From: CAVRQM01 sp963756975
GTDB lineage: Bacteria > Pseudomonadota > Alphaproteobacteria > Acetobacterales > Acetobacteraceae
Length of the DNA: 64,000 bases
Assembly (NCBI GenBank): GCA_963756975.1
Contig: CAVWPS010000002.1
Coordinates: 434,001 to 498,000 of the forward strand
Reading direction: 5' to 3'
Part shown: positions 34,477 to 43,521 of the stretch, in pieces
How the letters are laid out: each line of letters opens with the position of its first letter
How positions within the stretch are numbered: the stretch's first letter is position 1
Notes under the pieces: model-generated
Database searches by the model: none
Told to the model about the DNA's origin: nothing
What the model saw: the letters and a program-made list of their open reading frames with translations, nothing else
Position numbers and translations under genes: made by a program

Positions 34477-35117
34477 ACCGGAACGTCTACCTTCGGATGA
34501 AGCCAGAACGCCAGCACGCGCGTCAGCTTCGGCAGCATCCAGTAGGTCAGGAAGGCGATCTGAATCCCAAGCGCCACGAATTGCACCACCGGGCGCGGCA
34601 CGCCGAGCGCGATGACCGGGGCCAGCGAAAACATCAGCGCCTGCGACAACAGGAAGATCAACACGGTCAGCACCGACGCCATCTTCCAGCGCGGCGGCGG
34701 CCGGGTCGCGGCGGCGGGCCCGCCCGGGACGACGGGCATGTCGTCGGGCGTGAACCAGAAATCGATCCCCGGCTCGCAGATCACCTCGGCCGGCCGGCCC
34801 CCGAACTCCTCCGCGCGCGACAACAACCGGACCCGGCGCGGATCGACCATCCATGTCGCCAGGTTCTCGTCGGTGTCGAAATGCGCGATCGTGACGAATT
34901 CCGGGTCCGCGGCACCCTGCTTCGGCCGCAGGATCGTCAGCCCGATATAGCCGACGTGCTGGCTCGCGAGCGACGCGATGTCGTGCAGCCAGCCTTCGTA
35001 CGCCTCGACCTTGTCGGGGCTCACGTGCCGCGAGATGACCAGCGTGACCGGGGCCGGCCTCGCGGGGCTCGGGGCCGGCCATGCGTGGTCGAGGCTTCGT
35101 TCCAGTGTCTCGCTCAT
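34473..35117 (-). CDS. ABM-domain protein with C-terminal membrane helices
   Basis: 214 residues from ATG 35117, which overlaps the sterol desaturase stop (ATGA). Residues ~20-110 fit the antibiotic biosynthesis monooxygenase (ABM) fold: VTLVISRHVSPDKVEAYEGWL, HVGYIGLTILRP, FVTIAHFDTDENLATW. After a proline-rich linker two membrane helices follow (about 143-165 and 170-192). This ABM-plus-two-TM build is a known but uncharacterised type. It belongs to the beta-propeller/desaturase/ABM operon. Confidence 0.82.
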   Translation of the reverse strand: MSETLERSLDHAWPAPSPARPAPVTLVISRHVSPDKVEAYEGWLHDIASLASQHVGYIGLTILRPKQGAADPEFVTIAHFDTDENLATWMVDPRRVRLLSRAEEFGGRPAEVICEPGIDFWFTPDDMPVVPGGPAAATRPPPRWKMASVLTVLIFLLSQALMFSLAPVIALGVPRPVVQFVALGIQIAFLTYWMLPKLTRVLAFWLHPKVDVPV

Positions 35118-36064
35118 GCCGTAGTCTCCGGTGCGCGCGGCCCACGCAGCATCCGCCGCAGGCCGGTCCATTGCTGGGCGAAGTAGCTACCGTTGACCAA
35201 CTCGGCCTCGGCGCTCGGATCACCCGTTTGGACATACGCGCGATCGAAGTCGGCGGAGCCAAACAGCATGTCCCACCACGGCAAGATCGCGCCATAGTTA
35301 CAAGACCGCTGCCCGGCTGCCAGCACGCCGTGGTGCGCGCGATGAAAGCGCGGCGAGATCAGCAGCCGCTCGCCGATGCGGCCGAACCCGACGCGCGTGT
35401 TCGCGTGGCTGAGGCTTTCGAGGAACCGCAGCACCAGCACCAGCAGCGGGAACTGCAGCGGCGGGATGCCGATCAGCAGGCCGATCGCGAGGAACCAGAC
35501 GAACGAAATCACGTCGTCGAGCAGGTGGTTCCGGTCGTCGGACCAGAACGTCATCTGGACCTGCGCATGATGCAGCGCGTGCAGCGCGTACCAGCGTTCG
35601 AACCGGTGGCTGAGCCGGTGACGCCAGTAGTCCGAAAAATCGAGGATGACGACGTAAAGCGCGAACGTCAGAACCTGCTGCCCCAGCAGCGCCGGAAATA
35701 GCCGTTCGAGCGTCGGCGGCACCCAGCCGTTGTCGGTCAGCCAGCCGTTCATCGCCGTCTGCAGCGTGTAGAACAGCACGAACGTCACGAGCGGCAGCAG
35801 CCCCACACGGGCGATCACGGTGTAGAGCACGTCGATCGCGACCGCCTTCTTGTCCGGCCATCGCTCGACCGGCCAGTAATGTTCCAGCGGCAGGCAGACG
35901 GCGTAGGTCAGCAGGATCTGCGCGACGCCGTAGACCGCGAACAGGGACCAGCCGTAGCCGGTATCCTCCCACTGCATCAGGTCGAACGCGTACAGCAGCG
36001 GCAACACCAGATGGCCGTGCAGCCAGCCGGCGGCCATGTCGAACGGCAGTGTCAGGGTGTCCAT
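35114..36064 (-). CDS. Sterol desaturase / fatty acid hydroxylase family protein
   Basis: 316 residues from ATG 36064; the frame is open further upstream but overlaps the propeller gene. The three di-iron histidine boxes are present: HRLSH, HALHH and HRAHH. Four or more membrane helices surround them. The family hydroxylates or desaturates membrane lipids, sterols or carotenoids using O2. It lies between the beta-propeller gene (11 bases upstream) and the ABM gene (4-base overlap), so electron transfer or lipid partners may be in the same operon. Confidence 0.92.
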   Translation of the reverse strand: MDTLTLPFDMAAGWLHGHLVLPLLYAFDLMQWEDTGYGWSLFAVYGVAQILLTYAVCLPLEHYWPVERWPDKKAVAIDVLYTVIARVGLLPLVTFVLFYTLQTAMNGWLTDNGWVPPTLERLFPALLGQQVLTFALYVVILDFSDYWRHRLSHRFERWYALHALHHAQVQMTFWSDDRNHLLDDVISFVWFLAIGLLIGIPPLQFPLLVLVLRFLESLSHANTRVGFGRIGERLLISPRFHRAHHGVLAAGQRSCNYGAILPWWDMLFGSADFDRAYVQTGDPSAEAELVNGSYFAQQWTGLRRMLRGPRAPETTA

Positions 36065-36075
36065 CACGGCCGCAA

Positions 36076-37006
36076 TTAGTGTCCGGTCGGGCTGATGAAC
36101 AGGCCGTGCGGCGACCGCCCGACCTGCGCGGTTTCGATGGCGCCGGTCGCGGGGTCCATCACGGCGACGGTCCGGGCGAATCGCTGGGTGATCCACAACC
36201 GGCCGTCCGGGGCGAAGTCGATGTCGTCCGGGCCGCTCGGCACGACGTAGCTGCGCTTGATGTCGAGCGTCGTCGCATCGAGTGCGACGGTCGTGCCCTC
36301 GATCCGGTTATTGACCCAGATCGTCTGACGGTCGGGCGACAGGAACAGCTGGTGCGCGCCGCGCCCGGTGCGGATGCGCCGTTCCATGTGCCCGTCGACC
36401 GGATCGAGCTGCATGATGTCGTCCTCGCCCATGTTGGCGACCAGCAGCATGCCGTCGTGCCACAGGATCCCGGCCGGCGTGCGCCCGACCACGGCCTGCC
36501 AGCGCACCTGCATCGCGGCGAGGTCGATCGCGGCCACCTTGTCGGTGCCCTGCAACGTCACGAACACCATCGAGCTGTCGGGCGCGAACGCCATGTGGCT
36601 CGGCATCGTCGGCAGCGGGAACCGGTGCAGCAGCTTCAGGTCCGCCGCCGCCGTAGACGTCGACCTGGTTGCGCGCGAGCCCGTTGACCACCAGCACGCG
36701 GCCGTCCGGGCTGAAGCCGAGCTGATACGGGTCCGCGACCGGGATGCGCCGGCGCAGCGCGAACGTCACCGGGTCGAGTTCCAGCAATTCATTGCCGACC
36801 GTGTCGCCGACCAGCAACCGGCTGCCGTCCGGGCTGAGCGCCAGATGATGCGGCTCCCGCAAGACCGGAATGCGTCGCAGTTCCGCGTGCGTTGCGATGT
36901 CGACCACGGACAGCGACGCGGCGGCGGAGTTCACCACCAGCACGGTGCCCGTCGCATGGGCGGCACCGGACATGAGGCAGAGGGCGAGGAGCGCGCTACG
37001 AAGCAT
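36076..37006 (-). pseudogene. Secreted YVTN-type beta-propeller protein with a one-base frameshift
   Basis: A Sec signal (MLRSALLALCLMSGAAHA) leads into repeats such as VLVVNSAAASLSVVDIA, HLALSPDGSRLLVGD and LGFSPDGRVLVVNG, the YVTN/NHL-like propeller pattern. Near 36642-36652, in a CCG run, the frame breaks. The next phase continues with ADLKLLHRFPLPTMPSHMAFAPDSS, more repeats and a stop at 36076. Removing one base restores a 309-aa protein. It heads the operon with the sterol desaturase. Function unknown; periplasmic scaffold or quinoprotein-like roles are possible. Confidence 0.8.
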
Positions 37007-37030
37007 TGTTATCGCTTAGCACAGCCGCCC

Positions 37031-38062
37031 TCACCGAGTCCCCAAATCCACCACGGCCGCGAACCCCGTCTCGGTCCCGAACGCCAACGCCGCACCGTCC
37101 GCGCGCCAGGCGAGCGCCGACACCGCCCCCCGCCCCGGCCCGCACACCGGCAGGATCCGGGACGTCGCGATGTCGGCCAGGATGACCGTCCCGTCCGAGA
37201 ACCCTGCCGCGACGTTGTCCCCGGTCGGGTGGCAGGCGATCTGCGTGCACAGCACCTCCGGGTCGCCGCCGCCGAGTTCCCCCGGCGCCTTGCCCATCGG
37301 GCCGCCGCCGAAGAACGGCCATAGCACGATCGCCTCCGCCCCGGACGACGCGAGCCATTTGCCGGTCCGGGTGAAGCCGAGCGACGCCGTTTTCGCGGGA
37401 TAGCCGCTCATCCGCATGTGCTGGCCGTCCGACAGCCGCCAGCCGTGCAGCGCATTCTCCTGCATGGCGGTCACGACGCTGTCGCCGTCCGGATTGACCG
37501 CGATGCCGGTATGGCTTCCCTTCCACTCCAGCTTGCGAGGGTTGTCGCTCTTGCTCGCCACGAACCACAGGCTCGCACCATTGTAATGGCTCGCCGCCAG
37601 CCGCTTGCCCTTCGCGTCGAACGCGAGCCCGGTCACCGTCGACGGATGCTCCAGCACTTTCAGCGCCGTCCCGGTGCCGTCGACCAGATGCGCCCGCTTG
37701 CCGACCGCGTAGCCGATCAGCCCGAGCTTGCCGTCCGCGTAGGTCGCGACCTGCTCGACCCATCGCATCCCGTGATCGGCCAGCACGCGCGACGACCCAT
37801 CGGCCGCGACATGCAACAGCTTGCCGTCATCTCCGCCGCTGACCCATCCGCCGGACGGATGCGCCGTCAGCGCCAGCACAGCGCCGTCGTGCGCCGGGGT
37901 GTCGGTCGCCTCGATCCCGTGCACCCGTACCCGGCCGTCGCCCAGCCCGAACGCAGCCTTGCCCGAAACATCCCAAGCGGCCGCGACGACGAACGCGCCG
38001 GTGTCGAACGGCTGGCCGCGCTCGTCCAGAACGCGGTCCGGCGTCACCAGATCAGCGGGCAA
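37031..38062 (-). CDS. WD40 repeat protein paired with the CobW GTPase
   Basis: 343 residues of WD40-like blades: AAAWDVSGKAAFGLGDG, VLALTAHPSGGWVSGGDDG, VTGLAFDAKGKRLAASHYNG and SALAWRADGAALAFGTETG. No signal peptide, so it is cytoplasmic. The start overlaps the CobW-family gene by 11 bases. The same COG0523-WD40 pairing recurs in alphaproteobacteria, where it is suspected to help metal transfer, but no mechanism is known. It ends 25 bases before the propeller gene. Confidence 0.85.
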   Translation of the reverse strand: MPADLVTPDRVLDERGQPFDTGAFVVAAAWDVSGKAAFGLGDGRVRVHGIEATDTPAHDGAVLALTAHPSGGWVSGGDDGKLLHVAADGSSRVLADHGMRWVEQVATYADGKLGLIGYAVGKRAHLVDGTGTALKVLEHPSTVTGLAFDAKGKRLAASHYNGASLWFVASKSDNPRKLEWKGSHTGIAVNPDGDSVVTAMQENALHGWRLSDGQHMRMSGYPAKTASLGFTRTGKWLASSGAEAIVLWPFFGGGPMGKAPGELGGGDPEVLCTQIACHPTGDNVAAGFSDGTVILADIATSRILPVCGPGRGAVSALAWRADGAALAFGTETGFAAVVDLGTR

Positions 38063-39026
38063 CGGTGCTCTCGAACCCCCGGCGGAGCTGCGGGCGGTTA
38101 AGGTTGCGGCCGATGAAGACCAGCTTGCTGGTCCGCGCCTCGCCGTCCTTCCAGGCCCCGATGAAGTCGCCGTCCGCGATCATGTGGACCGCCTGGAACG
38201 CGAACCGCCGGTCCTCGCCCTTGAACGCCAGCACGCCCTTCGTCCGCAGCAGATCGGCCCCCTTCTCCTGCAGCAGCGCGCCGATCCAGGGCTGGAACCG
38301 AGCCTGGTCGATCGGCTCCTTCACCTCGAACGCGACCGAGGCGATCTCGTCGTTGTGGCCGTGCTCGTCGGTGTCGAGGAAGTCCGGCACGCGGGCCAGC
38401 ACGCGCGACAGATCGAACGCGCCCTGATCGAGCAGTTGCGCGATCGGCACGTCGGAGCGAACCGCGTGGTGGATGACGGCATAGCGGTTGATCCGGCGCA
38501 GCGTCGCCTCGGTCTCGGCGAGCTGTTCCGGGGTCACGAGGTCGGTCTTGTTCAGCACGATCACGTCGGCGAACGCGATCTGGTCGGCGGCCTCGGCACT
38601 GTCGGCCAGCCGCGCGGCGACGTTCTTCGCGTCCACCACGGTGATGATCGCGTCGAGCCGCGTCTTCGCCCGCACCGTGTCGTCGACGAAGAACGTCTGT
38701 GCCACCGGTGCGGGGTTCGCGAGACCGGTCGTCTCGATGATGATGCCGTCGAACTTGTCGCGACGTTTCATCAGACCGCCGACGATGCGGATCAGGTCGC
38801 CGCGCACGGTGCAGCAGATGCAGCCGTTGTTCATCTCGAACACCTCCTCGTCGGTGTCCACGACGAGGTCGTTGTCGACGCCAAGCTCGCCGAATTCATT
38901 GATGACGACGGCGTATTTCTTGCCGTGCTGCTCGGTCAGGATGCGGTTCAGCAGGGTCGTCTTGCCGGCCCCCAAATAGCCGGTCAGCACGGTGACGGGC
39001 ACCTGTGTCGTCTGGTTGGCGTCGGG
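38052..39026 (-). CDS. CobW/COG0523-family GTP-binding metallochaperone
   Basis: 324 residues from ATG 39026, which has AAGGAG at proper distance; an earlier ATG three codons up is too close to it. G1 is GYLGAGKTTLLN, the metal-binding CxCC is in NNGCICCTVRGD, G4 is NKTD, and the C-terminal CobW domain carries the VAFEVKEP and HMIADGDF regions. DEHGHNDE is a histidine-rich zinc-binding stretch. It likely delivers zinc to a target enzyme. No Zur box was identified upstream. It lies between the GT4 gene and the WD40 gene on one strand. Confidence 0.92.
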   Translation of the reverse strand, partial: PDANQTTQVPVTVLTGYLGAGKTTLLNRILTEQHGKKYAVVINEFGELGVDNDLVVDTDEEVFEMNNGCICCTVRGDLIRIVGGLMKRRDKFDGIIIETTGLANPAPVAQTFFVDDTVRAKTRLDAIITVVDAKNVAARLADSAEAADQIAFADVIVLNKTDLVTPEQLAETEATLRRINRYAVIHHAVRSDVPIAQLLDQGAFDLSRVLARVPDFLDTDEHGHNDEIASVAFEVKEPIDQARFQPWIGALLQEKGADLLRTKGVLAFKGEDRRFAFQAVHMIADGDFIGAWKDGEARTSKLVFIGRNLNRPQLRRGFESTVAR

Positions 39027-39043
39027 CATGGCGAACATTCTCC

Positions 39044-40117
39044 TTAGGGCGCGGCTGTCGGCGATATGGGGCGGCGGTGGCGCGACGGCAAACGATCCAG
39101 CAGGCCGGCGCGCCAATCGTCGACCCGCGCCGCCACCCGGTCCATCGCGAACAGGGCGGCGCGGGTGACGCCGGCCTCGGACAGCGCCTGTCGTCTCGCC
39201 GGGTTGCGCGCGATCTCCGCCACCGCCTGCCCGAGTTCCAGCGCGTCGCCCGGCGCGACCCGCACGCCCGCCTCGCCCACCAGTTCCGCAAGACCGCCGG
39301 TGCCGGTGTGGACCAGCGCCGCCCCGGTCGCCATCGCCTCGAGTGCCGCGAGGCCGAACGGCTCCGGCCAGCGGCTCGGCACGACCGCGATCGACGCGCG
39401 CCGCAGCACGCCGAGCACCGCGGCATGCGGCAGCCAGCCCAGCAGATCGACCCCGATTTCGGCGGCGCGCGGCCGCAGCGCGCGCAGGAACGGCGTCTCC
39501 GGGCTGCCGGCCCCGAACCGGTCGGCCCCCACCATCACCGCCCGCCAGCCCGGCAGATCGGCCAGCGTCGAGGCCATCGCGTCGACGAACACGTCGGCCC
39601 CCTTATCGGCGACCATCCGGCCGGCGAACGCGACGGTGCGGGGCCGCTCACCATCGGGAAGCGGCGGTAACTCGATCCCGTTCGGCAGCACGCTCGCGGC
39701 AGCCGGGGCGGCGCGCGCGGCGACCCAGCCCGACACGGCGGCGATACCGGTCATGTGCCGCCCCATCCGCGCCCGGGCGGCGGCTGTTCGCATCCCCCCC
39801 ATCCCCGCCGGGTCGTTGTGCAACACCAGCGCGACCCGCGGATGCCACCACGACAGGGCGCGCGCCAGCGACGGGCGGTTGTGCACCTCGACCAGATCCG
39901 GCCGCAGCCGCCGCACCGCGGCGATGACGGCGAGCGTGTAGGGAAGGTGCCGCGCGACCGGCCGGAAACCGGGGAACGGTGTCGCGACCGCGCGCCCGAT
40001 CACCACCGTCCGCCACGACGACGACCGCGCCAGCCGGTCGGCCACCAGCGCGATCGCCCCGGCGCCGTCCGCCGCGAACGTCTCGCGCGGCGGCAGGATC
40101 AAAGCCACGGTCGGCAT
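39044..40117 (-). CDS. Glycosyltransferase family 4 protein
   Basis: 357 residues from ATG 40117, whose base overlaps the GST stop (TGATG). GT-B motifs: LVEVHNRPSLA in the N-terminal half, GIAAVSGWVA, VLPNGIE, VAFAGRMVADKGADVFVDAM and the nucleotide-sugar loop SRWPEPFGLAALEAMATGAALVHTG with its E-x7-E pair. A complete enzyme, probably acting on a lipid- or polysaccharide-linked acceptor; sugar unknown. A 17-base gap separates it from the CobW gene. Confidence 0.9.
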   Translation of the reverse strand: MPTVALILPPRETFAADGAGAIALVADRLARSSSWRTVVIGRAVATPFPGFRPVARHLPYTLAVIAAVRRLRPDLVEVHNRPSLARALSWWHPRVALVLHNDPAGMGGMRTAAARARMGRHMTGIAAVSGWVAARAAPAAASVLPNGIELPPLPDGERPRTVAFAGRMVADKGADVFVDAMASTLADLPGWRAVMVGADRFGAGSPETPFLRALRPRAAEIGVDLLGWLPHAAVLGVLRRASIAVVPSRWPEPFGLAALEAMATGAALVHTGTGGLAELVGEAGVRVAPGDALELGQAVAEIARNPARRQALSEAGVTRAALFAMDRVAARVDDWRAGLLDRLPSRHRRPISPTAAP

Positions 40118-40770
40118 CAGGCGGCGTCGCTCTCCATCGCCGGGATGAACCACTCCGCCGGCTCGTTCGCGGCGGCGTCATACCATTGCGTTACCAGCGG
40201 GTGCGCCCGGACCGCGTCGCAATACGCCTGCGTCACCGCGTCCATCTCCGGCCGGTACGTCAGGAACCGGGCCACCACCGGCGCGAACGCCGCGTCCGCG
40301 TTGCCGAACGTGGCCCCGAACAGGAACGGGCCGCCGGAGGCGCCGAGCGCCTCGGCCCAAAGTCGCGACACCCGCGCCACGTCGGCCAGCGACGCCGCGG
40401 TCCGTCCGGCACCCGCGGCGCGCCGGAACAGGCTCATCGGCATTTCGGACCGCAACGCGCGGAACCCGGAATGCATTTCCGCCGTCATCGCCCGCGCCCG
40501 CGTCCGCGCCTTTCGGTCAGCCGGCCACAGCGCCGGCTCGATCTCGGCGCAGTATTCCATGATCGCCAGGCTGTCCCAGACCTGGTTGCCGTCGTGGTGC
40601 AGGAACGGCACCGTCCCGGACGGAACCAGCGCCTTGATGGCCGGCGTCGTGCCGCCGGCCAGCGGAATCACCTCCGCGCGCACATCGAGCGCCGCCAGCC
40701 GCACGGGAAGCCAGCCACGCAAACTCCACGACGAATAGCGCCGCGTCCCGATGTAAAAGGTTCCAGCCAC
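40117..40770 (-). CDS. Glutathione S-transferase family protein
   Basis: 217 residues from GTG 40770, preceded by a strong AAAGGAGG site. The N-terminal thioredoxin-like half begins TFYIGTRRYSSWSLRGWL, then SGTVPFLHHD and WDSLAIMEYCAE, the usual GSH-binding pattern. The C-terminal half is all-helical with GNADAAFAPVVARFLTY. This S-S-W-S type is typical of bacterial GSTs with a serine active site. Reaction unknown. It diverges from the aminotransferase. Confidence 0.9.
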   Translation of the reverse strand: MAGTFYIGTRRYSSWSLRGWLPVRLAALDVRAEVIPLAGGTTPAIKALVPSGTVPFLHHDGNQVWDSLAIMEYCAEIEPALWPADRKARTRARAMTAEMHSGFRALRSEMPMSLFRRAAGAGRTAASLADVARVSRLWAEALGASGGPFLFGATFGNADAAFAPVVARFLTYRPEMDAVTQAYCDAVRAHPLVTQWYDAAANEPAEWFIPAMESDAA

Positions 40771-40841
40771 GATACCTCCTTTGTCCTTGCCGTCCGCCGC
40801 GCGGCGCGCGACGGTAAGGCAGCCAATCGTACAGGTGCCGC

Positions 40842-42173
40842 GTGAACGAAATCTCGCCCATCGTCCCGAACGACCTTGAGCCGTTCTGGATGCCATATAC
40901 AAATAATCGCGGGTACAAACACACCCCGCGGCTGCTCAGCCGCGCGGAGGGCATGTATTACTACACCCCGGACGGGCGCGAAATCCTCGACGGCACCGCC
41001 GGCCTCTGGTGCTGCAACGCGGGCCACGGCCGCCGCCAGATCACCGAGGCCATCCAGCGCCAGGCCGGGATCATGGACTACGCGCCGGCCTTCCAGCTCG
41101 GCCACCCGATCGCCTTCGCCGCCGCCGCCAAGGTGGCCGAGCTGACGCCGGACGGGATGGACCACGTCTTCTTCACCAACTCCGGCAGCGAGGCCGCCGA
41201 CACGGCGCTGAAGATCGCGCTGGCGTACCACAAGGCGCGCGGCCAGGGGCAGCGGGTGCGCCTGGTCGGGCGCGAGCGCGGCTATCACGGGGTCGGCTTC
41301 GGCGGCATTTCGGTCGGCGGCATCGGCACCAACCGCAAGCAGTTCGGCGCGCAACTGCCGTATGTCGACCACCTGCCGCACACCCACGCGCCGGAGCACA
41401 ACGCGTTCAGCAAGGGCCAGCCCGCCTGGGGTGCCCACCTCGCGGACGCGCTCGACAACCTGATCCAGTTGCACGGCGCCGACACCATCGCGGCCGTGAT
41501 GGTCGAGCCGCTGGCCGGCTCCACCGGCGTCCTGGTCCCGCCCGTCGGCTACCTGAACCGGCTGCGGGAGAAGTGCACCGAGCACGGCATCCTGCTGATC
41601 TTCGACGAGGTCATCACCGGCTTCGGCCGCCTCGGCACCGCGTTCGGCTCGGAGCGGCTCGGCGTCACCCCCGACATCATCACGATGGCCAAGGGGCTCA
41701 CCAACGCCGCCGTCCCGATGGGTGCGGTCGCCTGCTCGGGCGACGTCTACCACTCGATCGTCGACGGCGCGCCGGCCGGGATCGAGCTGTTCCACGGCTA
41801 CACCTACTCCGGCCACCCGCTCGCCAGCGCGGCCGCGATCGCCGCGATCGACCTGCACCGCACCGAGGACCTGCCCGGCCGCGCGCTCGCCATGGAGGCC
41901 CCGTTCGAGGCCGCCATCCACGGCTTGCGCGACCTGCCGAACGTGGTCGACATCCGCAACATGGGCCTCGTCGCCGGGATCGAGCTGGTGCCGCTCCCCG
42001 GCAAGCCGACCCAGCGCGCGGTCCAGATCTTCCAACACTGCTTCGACGAGGGCCTGCTGATCCGCACCACCGGCGACACCATCGCGCTGAGCCCGCCGCT
42101 CATCATCGAGCAGGGGCACATCGACCGGATCGCGGAGACGCTGCGGAAGGTGATCATGGCGGTGGCGGCCTAA
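40842..42173 (+). CDS. Class III omega-amino acid:pyruvate aminotransferase
   Basis: 443 residues starting at GTG 40842. PLP binding is shown by the lysine in TMAKGLTNAAVPMGA and the DEVITGFGRLG segment before it. FFTNSGSEAADTALKIA holds the phosphate loop. FWMPYTNNRGYKHTPRLL is the characteristic start of beta-alanine/omega-amino acid:pyruvate transaminases, which move the amino group of beta-alanine, taurine precursors or amines to pyruvate. It diverges from GST and ends before a strong hairpin. Confidence 0.93.
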   Translation: MNEISPIVPNDLEPFWMPYTNNRGYKHTPRLLSRAEGMYYYTPDGREILDGTAGLWCCNAGHGRRQITEAIQRQAGIMDYAPAFQLGHPIAFAAAAKVAELTPDGMDHVFFTNSGSEAADTALKIALAYHKARGQGQRVRLVGRERGYHGVGFGGISVGGIGTNRKQFGAQLPYVDHLPHTHAPEHNAFSKGQPAWGAHLADALDNLIQLHGADTIAAVMVEPLAGSTGVLVPPVGYLNRLREKCTEHGILLIFDEVITGFGRLGTAFGSERLGVTPDIITMAKGLTNAAVPMGAVACSGDVYHSIVDGAPAGIELFHGYTYSGHPLASAAAIAAIDLHRTEDLPGRALAMEAPFEAAIHGLRDLPNVVDIRNMGLVAGIELVPLPGKPTQRAVQIFQHCFDEGLLIRTTGDTIALSPPLIIEQGHIDRIAETLRKVIMAVAA

Positions 42174-42201
42174 AGCCGCCTGCCGTCGGGTAAAAACGCA
42201 C

Positions 42202-42232
42202 GGAGACGTGGCCCACGAGCGGCCACGTCTCC
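42202..42232. terminator. Strong hairpin between aminotransferase and MFS genes
   Basis: ggagacgtggcc pairs perfectly with ggccacgtctcc (12 bp, 7-base loop). It lies seven bases before the end of the convergent MFS gene and 29 after the aminotransferase. It likely ends both transcripts. Confidence 0.8.
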
Positions 42233-42238
42233 CGTCGC

Positions 42239-43423
42239 TTAAATCCGCCTCACCCGCGCGAACACGGCTGCCGCAGTCAGCAACAGCAGGATGCCTCCGG
42301 CCGCGAAGACGCCCGTCACGCCGCTAAAACTGAAGATCGATCCGCCCAGGGCCGCACCGACCGCGATGGCGACCTGCACCGATGCGACCAGGATCCCGCC
42401 CGCACTTTCGGTCTCGTCCGGAACGGCCCGCGCGCTCCAGGTCGACCACCCGACCGGCACCGCGCCGAATGCCATGCCCCAGGCTGCGACCATGACCACG
42501 CGGGCGGGCAGCCCGAGATGCAGTGTCGCGAGCCCCAATCCGACAGCGCCGATCACCAGCGGCGCGATCGTCAGCGTCAGGCGCAGGCTGCGTTCGATGA
42601 GAACGCCGGCCAGAATGGTGCCGGCGAAATTCGCCACGCCGAAGCCGAGCAGCATCAGGGCGATGCCATTGGCGTCGACCTCGGCGATCCGTTCGAGGAA
42701 CGGCCGCACGTAGGTGAACATCGTGAAATGCCCGCCGAATACGAGAAGGCAGGCGATCACGCCGAACGTGAGGCCGGGCCGCCGCAAGACCGCCACCAGC
42801 GTATCGAGGCGCGCGACATGGTTGGACGATAGTTTCGGCAGAAACATCGACTGGCCGACCAGCGCCACCACGCCGATGAGCGCCGCGAACAGAAACACGC
42901 TGCGCCAGCCGTAGATGCCGCCGAGATAGCTGCCGAGCGGCACCGCCACGATCGTCGCGACCGAGACGCCGCTGAACAGGATCGACAGCGCGCGCGGGAC
43001 CATGGGCCCTGGCACCAACCTGATCGCGACGGCTGTCGCCATGCTCCAGAACCCACCCAGGGCGATGCCCAGAAACACCCGGGCGAGCAGCAGCGTGACG
43101 AGGTTGGGGGATATCGCGACCAGAAGGTTGGAGACGATCAGCAGCACCGAAAAGCCTGTCAGCACGAGCCGGCGGTCCAGCTTGCGGGTCAAGGAGGCGG
43201 CGAGAAGTGCCGCGACGAATGCGACCACCGCCGTCGCGGTGACAGCTTGCCCGGCCAGGCCTTCCGACACGTTCAGGCTCGCCGCCATGGGCGTCAGCAG
43301 GCTTGCCGGCAGGAACTCGGCGGTGACCAGGCTGAACACACCCAGCGTCAGGGAGAAGACGGCCGGCCAGGACGCCCGCTCCGGCATGTCCCCTGCCCAA
43401 GCCTGTTCGACATATTCACTCAT
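42239..43423 (-). CDS. MFS transporter, drug:H+ antiporter-1 type
   Basis: 394 residues from ATG 43423 (MSEYVEQAWAG). Twelve membrane helices; FSLVTAEFLPASLLTPMA and LARVFLGIALGGFWSMA are the DHA1 motifs of the sugar-efflux/arabinose-efflux (YdhP/AraJ-like) branch, with R-L-V-P-G...R-A-L-S-I-L-F in loop 4-5. It exports small molecules. It is divergent from an AraC-type regulator 98 bases away, which most likely controls it. Confidence 0.92.
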   Translation of the reverse strand: MSEYVEQAWAGDMPERASWPAVFSLTLGVFSLVTAEFLPASLLTPMAASLNVSEGLAGQAVTATAVVAFVAALLAASLTRKLDRRLVLTGFSVLLIVSNLLVAISPNLVTLLLARVFLGIALGGFWSMATAVAIRLVPGPMVPRALSILFSGVSVATIVAVPLGSYLGGIYGWRSVFLFAALIGVVALVGQSMFLPKLSSNHVARLDTLVAVLRRPGLTFGVIACLLVFGGHFTMFTYVRPFLERIAEVDANGIALMLLGFGVANFAGTILAGVLIERSLRLTLTIAPLVIGAVGLGLATLHLGLPARVVMVAAWGMAFGAVPVGWSTWSARAVPDETESAGGILVASVQVAIAVGAALGGSIFSFSGVTGVFAAGGILLLLTAAAVFARVRRI

Positions 43424-43521
43424 CACGCGGTACCTCGGTTCGATCTTGCAGCGCACAATATACTGGGCGTTCCGGACGATCTATGACAGGAAGTCCGTTC
43501 TGCTTGACCGGGAGTATGGAA

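Noticed and set aside
36642..36652. Programmed frameshift in the CCG run of the propeller gene
   Set aside because: No slippery heptamer or downstream pseudoknot is evident, and five other genes show similar one-base slips in varied contexts.
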